NCBI RefSeq assembly: GCF_028291725.1
Contig: NZ_JAQGNT010000023.1
Coordinates: forward strand, 1-45,682
Length of the DNA stretch: 45,682 nt
Direction of reading: 5' to 3'
DNA from: Hydrocarboniphaga sp.
GTDB lineage: Bacteria > Pseudomonadota > Gammaproteobacteria > Nevskiales > Nevskiaceae
Position numbers and translations under genes: made by a program. The notes below the pieces were generated by a model that was given only the letters and a program-made list of their open reading frames with translations, was not told where the DNA came from and ran no database searches. Positions 33,813 through 42,174 of this stretch are shown in pieces (the first letter of the stretch is position 1; each line of letters opens with the position of its first letter).

Positions 33813-33930
33813 GAGCGCTTCTACGTCGTCCTCGTCGCCCTCATCCCCAAACGGCTCAAGCTCGACGCGTCGCTTTACTCCTTGCTCACGTCCTTTGTTG
33901 TGAGCAAGGTAGCCGTGTCCTTCAATGATC
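33813..33930 (+). mobile_element. IS4-family transposase C-terminal remnant (plus)
   Basis: Starting 15 bp after the DUF1302 stop, FYVVLVALIPKRLKLDASLYSLLTSF matches the last helices of IS4-type transposases (VYVLVAIxxKRLNLDASLYTLLQIL), followed by unlike sequence. Together with 24185-24340 it shows that the same IS family visited the region at least twice; here only the last 30-40 residues remain. The rest of the 223-bp gap before the YCF48-like gene has no clear gene. Confidence 0.5.
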
Positions 33931-34021
33931 CGCAACGCAGGAGCGCCGGCATGGGCCGCATCTGCGCCGGGCCAAGAAATATGCGGGAATACACGGGAAT
34001 ATGCGACTAGTGAAGAGACCG

Positions 34022-35086
34022 ATGAATCGCTCCAAATGGGCACCGCTGGCAATCTGCATGGCAGCAATGCTCGCCGCAGGGCCGGCGGCCGCCAGCCGGT
34101 TTACCGATCTCCTCGACACGCCAGCCCCCAGATCCGGACACCTCGCGTCGGCGGCGCTGATCGACGTCGCCCGCGCCGGCACGCGCCTGGTAGCGGTTGG
34201 CCAGCGCGGGCTGATCATGCTCTCCGACGACGACGGCAAGACCTGGCAGCAGGCCGAGGTGCCGCTCAGTTCCGACCTGGTCGCCGTCTACTTCGTGTCG
34301 CCGTCCGAGGGCTGGGTCACCGGCCACAACGGCGTCGTGCTGCATACCGCCGACGGCGGCCATAGCTGGGCCAAGCAGCTCGACGGCCGCATCGCGCAGA
34401 AGATTCTGGAGAGCCACTTCAAGGAGCGCCTGGCCGCAGGCGATGCCGGCGCCCAGGCCTTTCTCGAACTGATCAAGACCAATTTCCAGTACGGCGCGGA
34501 ACAGCCCTGGCTGGATGTCTGGTTCCGGAACCCGCGCGAAGGCTTCATCAGCGGCCCCTTCGGCCTGCTGATGGCCACGCAGGACGGCGGCCAGACCTGG
34601 GAATCCTGGGTCGAGCGCGTCGACGATACCCGGGCCCTGCACTACAACGCGATCCGCGGCGCCGGCAACGAGGTCTATATCGCCTCCGAGCGCGGCACGG
34701 TGTACCGGCTCGACCCGAAGACCCAGCATTTCGTGCCCACGCAGACCGGCTATTCCGGAACTTTCTTCGGATTGATCTGCGAGAAGGACTACCTGCTCGC
34801 CTACGGCCTGCGCGGCAACCTGTACCGCTCCGCCAACGGCGGCGCGAACTGGACCAGCGTTCCTGCTGCCGTCGCGGCCAGCCTGATGGACGGCACCCGG
34901 CTCGCCGACGGCCGCGTGCTGCTGTTGACCCAGGACGGCCGCCAGCTGCTCGGCAACCGCGAGGCCACGCATTTTGAACTGCTGCCCCGCGTGATTCCGA
35001 TGTTCCAGACCGGTGTCACGCTGACCGGCAGCGGCCAGGTGGCGATCGTCGGTCTGGGCGGCGCGCAGATCGTTCCGGCTCCGTGA
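34022..35086 (+). CDS. YCF48/BNR-repeat exported protein
   Basis: 354 residues. Signal peptide KWAPLAICMAAMLAAGPAAA. Then repeated beta-propeller blades: VGQRGLIMLSDDDGKTWQQ, GHNGVVLHTADGGHSWAK, LLMATQDGGQTWESW and GNLYRSANGGANWTSV, each with the Asp-box SxDxGxTW. YCF48-like proteins help assemble membrane complexes (Hcf136 in photosystem II). Here it precedes an RND permease by 34 bp and may assist its folding or the envelope complex. Start ATG 34022; an earlier ATG 34001 is in frame. Confidence 0.88.
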   Translation: MNRSKWAPLAICMAAMLAAGPAAASRFTDLLDTPAPRSGHLASAALIDVARAGTRLVAVGQRGLIMLSDDDGKTWQQAEVPLSSDLVAVYFVSPSEGWVTGHNGVVLHTADGGHSWAKQLDGRIAQKILESHFKERLAAGDAGAQAFLELIKTNFQYGAEQPWLDVWFRNPREGFISGPFGLLMATQDGGQTWESWVERVDDTRALHYNAIRGAGNEVYIASERGTVYRLDPKTQHFVPTQTGYSGTFFGLICEKDYLLAYGLRGNLYRSANGGANWTSVPAAVAASLMDGTRLADGRVLLLTQDGRQLLGNREATHFELLPRVIPMFQTGVTLTGSGQVAIVGLGGAQIVPAP

Positions 35087-35120
35087 ACGATCCCACCCAG
35101 CGACCAAGGAAGGCTCGATA

Positions 35121-37592
35121 GTGGCTACTCCAATCGAACAGATCGACATGCCGGTGGTGCCGGATCCGCGCGATTTCGATCGCCGCTCCGGCAACCGGCT
35201 CGAACGGCTGATCTTCAACCATCGCCCGCTGATTCTCGCGCTATGCGCGATCGTCACCGTGTTCCTGGGCTATGAAGCCACGCAGCTGAAACAGAACGCC
35301 AGCTTCGAGAAGATGCTGCCGGTGTCGCATCCCTACATCCAGAATTATCTGGAGAACCGCAAGATTCTCGGCGGCCTGGGCAATACCGTGCGCATCGTCG
35401 TCGAGAACACGCAAGGCACGATCTTCGACAAGGACGCGCTGCTGGTGGCGCAGAAAGTCACCGACACGCTGCTGGTGATGCCCGGTGTGGACCGCTCCTG
35501 GGTGCGCGGCCTGTGGACGCCGAGCCTGCGCTGGACCGAGGTGACCGAGGAAGGCTACCGCGGCGGGCCGGTGATGCCCGACGACTGGGACGGCTCGCCC
35601 CAATCGACCGAACAGCTCGGCATCAACATCGCGCGCTCCGGCATCGTCGGCAGCTATGTCGCCGGCAATTTCCGCTCGACACTGATCGTGGTGCCGCTGC
35701 TGGATGTCGACCAGGACACCGGCAAGCCGCTCGACTACGCCGAATTTTCACGCGCCCTGGAAACCCGGATCCGCGCACTGCAGTCCGACAAGATCAAGAT
35801 CCACATCGTCGGCTTCGCCAAGATCGTGGGCGATCTGATCGAGGGGCTGGACAAGATCGCGATGTTCTTCTTCGCATCGACGCTGATCGCCGGCATCTGC
35901 GTGTTCTTCTACACGCGCTGCATCCGCAGCACGCTGCTGCTGGTCGGCGCCGCGCTGCTCGGCGTGGTCTGGCTGCTGGGCCTGCTGCGGGTGTTCGGCT
36001 ATGTGCTCGACCCGTATTCGATCCTGGTGCCGTTCCTGATCTTCGCCATCGGCCTGTCGCACGGCGCGCAGAAGATGAACGGCATCATGCAGGACATCGG
36101 CCGCGGCACGCATCGTTACGTCGCGGCGCGCTACACCTTCCGCCGGCTGTTCCTCGCCGGCCTGACGGCGCTGGGCACCAACATTCTCGGCTTCGCCGCG
36201 CTCGCCGTGATCGACATCCCGGTGATTCGCGATCTCGCCGTGACCACCAGCATGGGCATCGCCATCCTGATCTTCACTAAACTGGTACTGGTACCGATCG
36301 CGCTGTCCTACGTCGGCGTCAGCCAGAAGGCGGCGCAGCACAGTCTGCAAGCCAAGCGGGGCCAGGCAGGCGACGGCTTCTGGCTGCCGTTCATGGTGCG
36401 TTTCACCGAGCGGCGCATGGCCCTGGCTGCCATCTCCGTCACCGCGGTGCTCGCGGTAGTCGGCTTCGCCATCAGCACCCAGCTGCAGTTCGGCGACCTC
36501 GACGCCGGCGCGCCCGAGCTGCGGCCGGATTCGCGCTACAACCGCGACAACGCCTTCGTCAACAGCAACTACGGGCGCTCCAGCGACCAGTTCGTGGTGA
36601 TGCTGAAGACGCCACCCGGCGGCTGCGCCGAATACGAGACCCTCATCGAGGCCGACCGTCTGGCCGAGCAGCTGCGCGATGTCGACGGCGTGCTCGCGGT
36701 AGTTTCCGCCGCCGACGTCGTGCGCCTGATTCAGAGCGGCGTCTACGAGGGCAACCCGAAGTGGACGACGATTTCGCCCAATCCCTCGAACCGCCAGGCC
36801 GGCATCGAAAGCCTGCAGGCGGATCGCCCCGAGCTGGGTGAGCGCAGCTGCACGCTGACGCCGATCGTGGCCTACCTCAAGGACCATCGCGCCGCGACGC
36901 TGGCGCGCGTGGTCAAGTCGTCCGAGGATTTCGCCAAGGCGCATGACGTGCCCGGGCGCGAATTCCAGCTCGCGGCCGGCAACGCCGGCATCGAGGCCGC
37001 GACCAATATCGTCGTGCGCCGGGCCAACGGCAAGCTGCTGTTCATCCTCTACGCGTCCGTCATCCTGCTGTGCTTCCTGGTCTTCCGCAGCTGGCGCGCG
37101 GTGCTGGTGGCCCTGGTGCCGCTGACCGTCAGCTCGATCCTGTGCGAAGCCCTGATGGTGACGATGGGCATCGGTGTCAAGGTCGCGACGCTGCCGGTGA
37201 TTGCGGTAGGCGTCGGCGTCGGCGTCGACTACGCGCTGTATCTGCTCAGCGTGCAGCTCGCGCGGCAGCGCGCCGGCGACAGCCTGCCGCTGGCCTACCT
37301 GCGTGCGCTGAAGTTCACCGGCAAGGTGGTCGCGCTGATCGGCTTCACGATGGCGATCGGCGTTGTCACCTGGGCCTGGTCGCCGATCAAGTTCCAGGCC
37401 GACATGGGCATCCTGCTGACCTTCATGTTCCTGTGGAACATGCTCGGCGCGCTGTTCCTGATCCCGGCACTGTCGCACTTCCTGCTGCGCAGTCCCGATA
37501 GCGACAATGTCGGCGCGGTAGACGATGCGCCAGCGACGGCGGCTGTAGCTGCGCCCGAGCGGCGCAGTGCTTTGAAAGCAGGTTCGCGGTAA
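35121..37592 (+). CDS. RND/MMPL-type efflux or lipid transporter permease
   Basis: 823 residues, two repeats of the RND fold. TM1 is near residues 33-52 (LILALCAIVTVFLGYEATQL). A periplasmic loop follows, then TM2-6 in about 245-420 (IAMFFFASTLIAGICVFFY; PFLIFAIGLSHGAQKMNG, with a charged GxSHGA-type TM4). TM7 is near 435 (AAISVTAVLAVVGFAIS), then a second loop and TM8-12 in 640-800 (LPVIAVGVGVGVDYALYLLSV, TM10 signature). Start GTG 35121 with AAGGAAGG upstream. These permeases carry hydrophobic or lipid-like molecules across the inner membrane and commonly travel with DUF1302/DUF1329/YCF48 partners. Confidence 0.92.
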   Translation: MATPIEQIDMPVVPDPRDFDRRSGNRLERLIFNHRPLILALCAIVTVFLGYEATQLKQNASFEKMLPVSHPYIQNYLENRKILGGLGNTVRIVVENTQGTIFDKDALLVAQKVTDTLLVMPGVDRSWVRGLWTPSLRWTEVTEEGYRGGPVMPDDWDGSPQSTEQLGINIARSGIVGSYVAGNFRSTLIVVPLLDVDQDTGKPLDYAEFSRALETRIRALQSDKIKIHIVGFAKIVGDLIEGLDKIAMFFFASTLIAGICVFFYTRCIRSTLLLVGAALLGVVWLLGLLRVFGYVLDPYSILVPFLIFAIGLSHGAQKMNGIMQDIGRGTHRYVAARYTFRRLFLAGLTALGTNILGFAALAVIDIPVIRDLAVTTSMGIAILIFTKLVLVPIALSYVGVSQKAAQHSLQAKRGQAGDGFWLPFMVRFTERRMALAAISVTAVLAVVGFAISTQLQFGDLDAGAPELRPDSRYNRDNAFVNSNYGRSSDQFVVMLKTPPGGCAEYETLIEADRLAEQLRDVDGVLAVVSAADVVRLIQSGVYEGNPKWTTISPNPSNRQAGIESLQADRPELGERSCTLTPIVAYLKDHRAATLARVVKSSEDFAKAHDVPGREFQLAAGNAGIEAATNIVVRRANGKLLFILYASVILLCFLVFRSWRAVLVALVPLTVSSILCEALMVTMGIGVKVATLPVIAVGVGVGVDYALYLLSVQLARQRAGDSLPLAYLRALKFTGKVVALIGFTMAIGVVTWAWSPIKFQADMGILLTFMFLWNMLGALFLIPALSHFLLRSPDSDNVGAVDDAPATAAVAAPERRSALKAGSR

Positions 37593-37619
37593 CGCATCCG
37601 CTTGGTTCAGGAACGGGAA

Positions 37620-37690
37620 CTGTAGGAGCGGACCTTGTCCGCGATTGAGGCCTTCAAGACCACAATCGCGGACAAGGTCCGCTCCTACAG
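37620..37690. repeat. REP-like inverted repeat, copy 2 (28-bp perfect arms)
   Basis: Arms 37620-37647 and 37663-37690 are perfect complements (outer part CTGTAGGAGCGGACC, inner part TTGTCCGCGATTG), with a 15-bp loop. It is the most complete copy and stands 28 bp after the RND gene stop. The downstream duplicated segment begins inside its loop (37646). Confidence 0.85.
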
Positions 37691-38278
37691 TCGTGTTCCG
37701 TTTTTGCGCGAGAATCCCAGAGTGCTCAGACCCGCCCGGTCACCTGTTGGCGAACATCGTCATGGCCTGGAATACCGCACCGATGCAAACGGTGCGGAAC
37801 CGCTGTGCGATTCAGTCGATCTCCGGGTGCAGCGCCCGTAGCAAAGCATTCAGGGCATCGCGCTGCGCGGCCTTGGTTACGCTGGCTTCGGGCGCCGCGT
37901 CGAAGGCGTGATACGCACCGGGATAGACATGCAATTCGGTCGGCACGCCGGCCCGCGTCAACCGCCGCGCATATTCGATGCTCTCTTCCAGGCACTTTCG
38001 CCCGATACCGCAATCCGACGTCGGTCGACCCCTAGCGCCTCGGCGTTGTCGTGCACCCATTTGAGCGCCGCATAATAATCCTCCAACGATCCCGGATGCG
38101 GCGTCTCGGGCGCCAGCCGATAGTCGACCGAAATAATCACGCATTGCGCATCGATCGCAAGCATACGGTTCGAGATGTCGTTCATCCGTGCCCTTCCGAG
38201 GATGATGCTTCGATGACATTTCGCCAGCGCTTGCTCCGATTCTGTCCATTGTATGTTTCCGCGTTAGTAAGACTTCGG
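37646..38278 (-). repeat. Duplicated segment, deleted copy (partner 44188-45369)
   Basis: Aligned from TGAGGCCTTCAAG to GACTTCGG with 44188-45369; about 97 % identical over the first 310 bp (8 differences counted). Two blocks present in the partner are absent here: about 298 bp (junction near 37991, microhomology GG) and about 250 bp (junction near 38204). Confidence 0.85.
37812..38249 (-). pseudogene. Alpha/beta hydrolase (HSL-type), deleted copy
   Basis: Homologous to the intact gene at 44354-45340, from the start MDRI and MSSKH to the stop, but with two internal deletions. The region from LVDPELL to the HGGG oxyanion motif is gone, and so is the block between GESAGG and DLFLEE. One deletion (298 bp) also shifts the frame. 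The open frame reads 145 codons with a nonsense middle, though the C-terminal YHAFD-His region is retained. Not functional. Confidence 0.88.
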
Positions 38279-38392
38279 CAGCTGCAGCACCTTCTCGCCA
38301 ATGAAGCTGGTAAGCAGCTCACGGCTTACCGGGGTGATTCGCGGAATCAGGCCATCACGCAGGAGCGCTGATGCCCCATCCTCGGATTCACT

Positions 38393-38435
38393 CAATATCA
38401 AATTCACATCAATAACGCAGTGTTTGATATTGGAC
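38393..38435 (+). promoter_or_regulatory. Operator-like inverted repeat before TonB receptor region
   Basis: CAATATCAAA (38393-38402), 20 bp, TTTGATATTG (38423-38432) then GAC: perfect 10-bp arms. Nearly the same sequence and spacing as 29908-29950. It stands 65 bp before ATG 38500 and 472 bp before the TonB receptor. It links the uptake genes to the same putative regulator. Confidence 0.65.
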
Positions 38436-38499
38436 AATGTGGATGCGTCACCCGACTATCTTTTCAGCCTAAATATATAAATAAATGCAGGGGGAGAAA

Positions 38500-38589
38500 A
38501 TGGGACTCTCGTGGCCACAGCGCCAATCGGAATCGCTGCGCTGTTCTCACGATGCGCGCCTTGCTTTGAACGCAAAGAACTGTCTGTAG
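38500..38589 (+). CDS. Short ORF (29 aa), leader peptide or truncated gene start
   Basis: GGGGGAG just before ATG 38500 opens MGLSWPQRQSESLRCSHDAR..., stopped by TAG after 29 codons. It has the same architecture as 30019-30087 (operator, ribosome site, ATG-GG). The 317 bp between its end and the TonB receptor contain no gene I can recognise; they may be the scrambled rest of a displaced gene. Confidence 0.3.
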   Translation: MGLSWPQRQSESLRCSHDARLALNAKNCL

Positions 38590-38906
38590 CCGGCGATCCG
38601 CGATTTGAACTGACGCGATGCGCAATGTCTTCGCTTAAGACCAGCGCCAATTGCAGAGGCGGCCATGTTCGCCAGGCCGTCGCCGGCAGCTTCAATCAGC
38701 CGATGGACTTCGGCGCCGGCCGTTTGTATCGCTTTGCGCATCCGACTACATGGAAACGGCCCGGCCAGCAGTGCGGGCCGGCTGTCCAGCGCTTCTGCGG
38801 CAAGCCGTCACGCGTTTGGACCGTCTTCGAGCAGGACGAGCCGTAGCGGGCAGGCCGAAAGCCTATCTCGCATTGGTTGGAGCGCAACTTCCAAGGAAGC
38901 GAAGTA

Positions 38907-41537
38907 ATGAAACAGCAATTCCTGAAAATCGCTATATCGGCGATCTGCATAGCTTTCAGCAGGATCGCCGCGGCCCAGGATCAAGCAGCGGGCGCGGCAC
39001 AACCAAGTTCTCCGCAAGACGCAAGCGCCCCGGAGACATCGGAGATAACTGCTCCATCCAGCACCGCGCGCACACCGGCTCCGGACGCAGCGCCCACGGC
39101 GGACGCCGAATATTATGATGTAGTGCCGGTGTCTGTTGCCCAGGAGCCGAAGGTAGAGCCGGCGCTTCCTGCCGCGCATTCAGGACCTCAGGTTGAAGAA
39201 GTCGTCGTCACCGCTACGCGCAAGGAGGAAACGCTACAGAACGTCAACATCGCGGTCACTGCGATAACCGCGGAGCAAATGAAAACCGATGTGGTGCTTG
39301 ACCTCAGAGGGCTGAGCCGCATGACACCCAGCCTCAACGTCACCACGGGTCTGGGCAATTCACTGGCTCCCATCGTGTCTTTGCGCGGTCAGGTGCAGAG
39401 CGATCCGACCACGCTGACACTCGATCCTTCGGTCGGCATGTATCTGGATGATGTCTATCTGGGCCGCTCGCCGGGCTCGCTGCTGGATATGTTCGACATC
39501 GAGCGGGTCGAGGTGTTGAAAGGACCTCAGGGCACACTGTACGGGCGCAATAGCACCGGTGGGGCGATTCGCGTGATCCCCGTCAAGGCGGTCCCCGGGG
39601 GCGGATGGGACGGGTTCCTGAGAGCCTCGGGCGGCTCTTACGGCGCAGCCGAAGTTGAAGGGGCGAGCAACATTCCGGTCACCCCCGATCTGGCCTTCCG
39701 TTTCAGCGGGTCGCTGCGCACGCTCGATGGCTGGGGGAAGCAGCTGCTCGCCGTTCCGCAGACCCTGTCCGACACGCCGACTCAGATTAACGGCAGCCGG
39801 CCGAGCAACGACCGCGACCAGATTTACTCGCGGCTCAACGGAGTCTGGCGGGCGACAGAGTCCTTGGATGTGGAACTCGGCCTGGACTACACGCAGCAGA
39901 AGTCTAACGGCTCCTCCCTCTACGAGGCTTCCGGCGACTTGGCGCAGCAGACCATCCCGGGTGGTCCGATCAGCTTCGTGCGTTCATCAAACGATTTTTA
40001 CACCTCTGCCGTTGATGCCGCTCACGAGAATAAGGTCGAAGCAACAACCGATGGCTACTACCTCAAGGCAAACTATGAACTCCCGTTCGGCATCCTGAAA
40101 CTGGTGCAGAGCGGCCGCGCGCTCGATGCCACCTATCATCTGGCTGTCGACGGAACCAGTACGGGCGCCGGCTTAAACGACACCGACCAGAAGGTGCACC
40201 AGGACTCCACCGAGTTGCAGCTGCTCGGAACACTTTTCGACGACAGGCTCGAATATGTCGCCGGTGTTTATGCCTTTTCGGAACGGGGTAAGGACCATAC
40301 CGATTTGACCATCACTTTGCTCGGTCTCAATGGCGGCTTAGGCCCCTACCTGCCAGCGGATCTTGCGGCCCTGCTGGGCAAGCTGCCGGACGTTATCAGC
40401 ATTTTGCCAACGACCTATATCATCAACTCGCGGCAGGACATGGTGGTTCACAACAAGAGCGAATCGATATTCGCGCGCCTCACCTATCACTTCACCGACT
40501 GGCTGGCCTTGACCGCCGGCGTGCGTCCGATCATTGATTCCAAGCAGGCTCACCGTTCGACCCTCGATAGCGGACTCTTAAACCAGCTCCCCTCCGACCT
40601 GGTGATCGGCCCCTTTGTTGGAGGTAACGGCAACACACTAGGTGGAACGCCGGATTGTGTCTTCAACCCCAGCACTCCCGGCGTCGTCAATGATGGAACC
40701 CAGTGCTATATCGACGTTACAAAGAAGTACCACTACACCACCTACACCGCCGGCCTGGACTGGCGACCGGGCGAGCTGTGGGATCTGGGTCCGGCAGTGG
40801 ACAGCCTGCTGATCTATCTCAAAACCTCCACCGGCGCGCGCTCGGGCGGCCAGCAGCCGCGCACCACCACGACCAGGACCGCAGCGCCGTTCAAGCCTGA
40901 GTTCGTGGAAGATATCGAACTCGGTGCCAAAGGCGACTATTTCGGCCACCGCCTGCGCCTCAACCTCGCCGCCTACCACACCGACTACAGCGACTTCCAG
41001 ACGTCCGTCATCGCCGACGATCAGCAACAGGTGATCAATGCCAGCGACGCCAAGATCAACGGTGCGGAGCTTGAGGCCAGCTTCGCGGTAACCGATGAAC
41101 TCCTGCTCAATGCCAGCGGCAGTTTCCTTGACTTCAAGTTCGATGATTCGACTTACATCCCGCCGTACTCATCCAAGTTTCAGTACAACCTGAGCCCGAC
41201 ATGGCATCAGCAGACCGGATTCGGCGAATGGGGCGCTGCGGTCGGGTACTCGTGGAGAAGCCGTTCGAACCTGTACCCACAACGCGAACCCGTCTACGAC
41301 AATCCGGCCTTGTTGCAGCAGAAGCCGTTCGGCCTGATCACGGCGAGCTCCTACGTAAAGTTCGATCGTTGGAATACGCGGATCGGTCTGTTCGGCACCA
41401 ATTTGGCCAACCAGAAGTACAAGGGCAACGCATACCCGACCGTGGTGAATATCGATGTTAAGGAGGGCGGCATCATCAGCCCAGGCAGCCCACGACTTAT
41501 TGGTCTCGAGGTGATCAAAACCTTCGGGACAAAATGA
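38907..41537 (+). CDS. TonB-dependent outer-membrane receptor
   Basis: 876 residues. Signal peptide MKQQFLKIAISAICIAFSRIAAAQ, then a Pro/Ala-rich linker. TonB-box-like EEVVVTATRKEETLQNV opens the plug (about residues 100-230: LRGLSRMTPSLNV, GMYLDDVYLGRSPGSLLDMFDIERVEVLKGPQGTLYGRNSTGGAI). The remaining 600 residues form the barrel, with FKPEFVEDIELGAKGDYFG and the usual aromatic strands, ending LIGLEVIKTFGTK. Start ATG 38907 with AAGGAAG upstream. It would import a large or hydrophobic substrate using TonB energy; context favours the compound degraded by this island rather than a siderophore (inference). Confidence 0.93.
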   Translation: MKQQFLKIAISAICIAFSRIAAAQDQAAGAAQPSSPQDASAPETSEITAPSSTARTPAPDAAPTADAEYYDVVPVSVAQEPKVEPALPAAHSGPQVEEVVVTATRKEETLQNVNIAVTAITAEQMKTDVVLDLRGLSRMTPSLNVTTGLGNSLAPIVSLRGQVQSDPTTLTLDPSVGMYLDDVYLGRSPGSLLDMFDIERVEVLKGPQGTLYGRNSTGGAIRVIPVKAVPGGGWDGFLRASGGSYGAAEVEGASNIPVTPDLAFRFSGSLRTLDGWGKQLLAVPQTLSDTPTQINGSRPSNDRDQIYSRLNGVWRATESLDVELGLDYTQQKSNGSSLYEASGDLAQQTIPGGPISFVRSSNDFYTSAVDAAHENKVEATTDGYYLKANYELPFGILKLVQSGRALDATYHLAVDGTSTGAGLNDTDQKVHQDSTELQLLGTLFDDRLEYVAGVYAFSERGKDHTDLTITLLGLNGGLGPYLPADLAALLGKLPDVISILPTTYIINSRQDMVVHNKSESIFARLTYHFTDWLALTAGVRPIIDSKQAHRSTLDSGLLNQLPSDLVIGPFVGGNGNTLGGTPDCVFNPSTPGVVNDGTQCYIDVTKKYHYTTYTAGLDWRPGELWDLGPAVDSLLIYLKTSTGARSGGQQPRTTTTRTAAPFKPEFVEDIELGAKGDYFGHRLRLNLAAYHTDYSDFQTSVIADDQQQVINASDAKINGAELEASFAVTDELLLNASGSFLDFKFDDSTYIPPYSSKFQYNLSPTWHQQTGFGEWGAAVGYSWRSRSNLYPQREPVYDNPALLQQKPFGLITASSYVKFDRWNTRIGLFGTNLANQKYKGNAYPTVVNIDVKEGGIISPGSPRLIGLEVIKTFGTK

Positions 41538-41612
41538 AGTCACAGCTTCTTAGTCTTACTGTGTTCTTAATTTCAATGCATTGTGAGCGCAACTTCGAGT
41601 GGAGCTTGAAGC

Positions 41613-42047
41613 ATGCGCAGCGATACGGATCGACTGGATTGGTTTCTGGACAAACTGGTGGCGGTACTCGGGCACAAGGACCGGGAGGTTCCGTGCCGGG
41701 ATTACTGTCTGGGTCTGCTTCTGGATGGGGACCGCAAGAGCATGGAGCCGATGGCGGCGCGGCTGGCGCCGGCTTCGACGGGCGCGCGGCATCAGCAGTT
41801 GCAGAACTTCATGACGAACTCGCGCTGGAGCGACGAGGCGGTTCTGGCGGCGGTTCGCGATTGGGTGCTGACGGAGCTGACGAAGGCCGGCGCGGTAGAG
41901 GCCTGGATGGTGGATGACACCGGCTTCCCGAAGAATGGCAAGGAGTCTGTGGGCGTTGCCGGCAGTACTGCGGACAACACGGATCAGACGACATCGTGGA
42001 AGCTAGTAATCAGTTTCACTGTTTATATGTTGAGCCCCATAAAATGA
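41613..42047 (+). mobile_element. IS701-type transposase N-terminal remnant
   Basis: 145 codons from ATG 41613 with GGAG upstream. YCLGLLLDGDRKSMEPMAARLAP, QQLQNFMTNSRWSDEAVLAAVRDWVL, and AWMVDDTGFPKNGKESVGVA are the N-terminal half and first catalytic Asp region of IS701-family transposases. Near 41960 a frameshift moves the expected RQYCGQHG into another frame, and the sequence then runs into unrelated DNA by about 42030. Two-thirds of the protein is missing, so it is dead. It sits between the TonB receptor and the DUF1302 copy 2 terminator. Confidence 0.85.
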
Positions 42048-42077
42048 ACTGCACCGCGCCGCAGACAATCGCGCAAC

Positions 42078-42103
42078 CAAAAAAAGCGGCCCGTTTGGGC
42101 CGC
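42078..42103 (-). terminator. Rho-independent terminator of DUF1302 copy 2
   Basis: Read on the minus strand: GCGGCCC-AAAC-GGGCCGC followed by TTTTTTT. It lies 72 bp after the stop (42175) of the DUF1302 gene. A classic intrinsic terminator. Confidence 0.85.
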
Positions 42104-42174
42104 CAAGTGCTACGTCAGCGAAGGCCACACCAAAACACGAAGCCATCATTCCCCAGTTCGTGCAGTCGAGCCCA

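Noticed and set aside
35748-37478. 576-codon open frame on the minus strand inside the RND gene
   Set aside because: Antisense shadow; extremely rich in His, Gln, Arg and Asp, opposite the membrane segments of a recognised permease.
38590-38906. Coding trace on the minus strand between the short ORF and the TonB receptor
   Set aside because: Frames of 60-80 codons exist, one with an in-frame stop, but none matches a family I recognise, so no gene is called.
42030-42060. IS3-like end in the TGAACTGCACC stretch after the IS701 remnant
   Set aside because: Only a short resemblance, with no partner repeat or transposase nearby.
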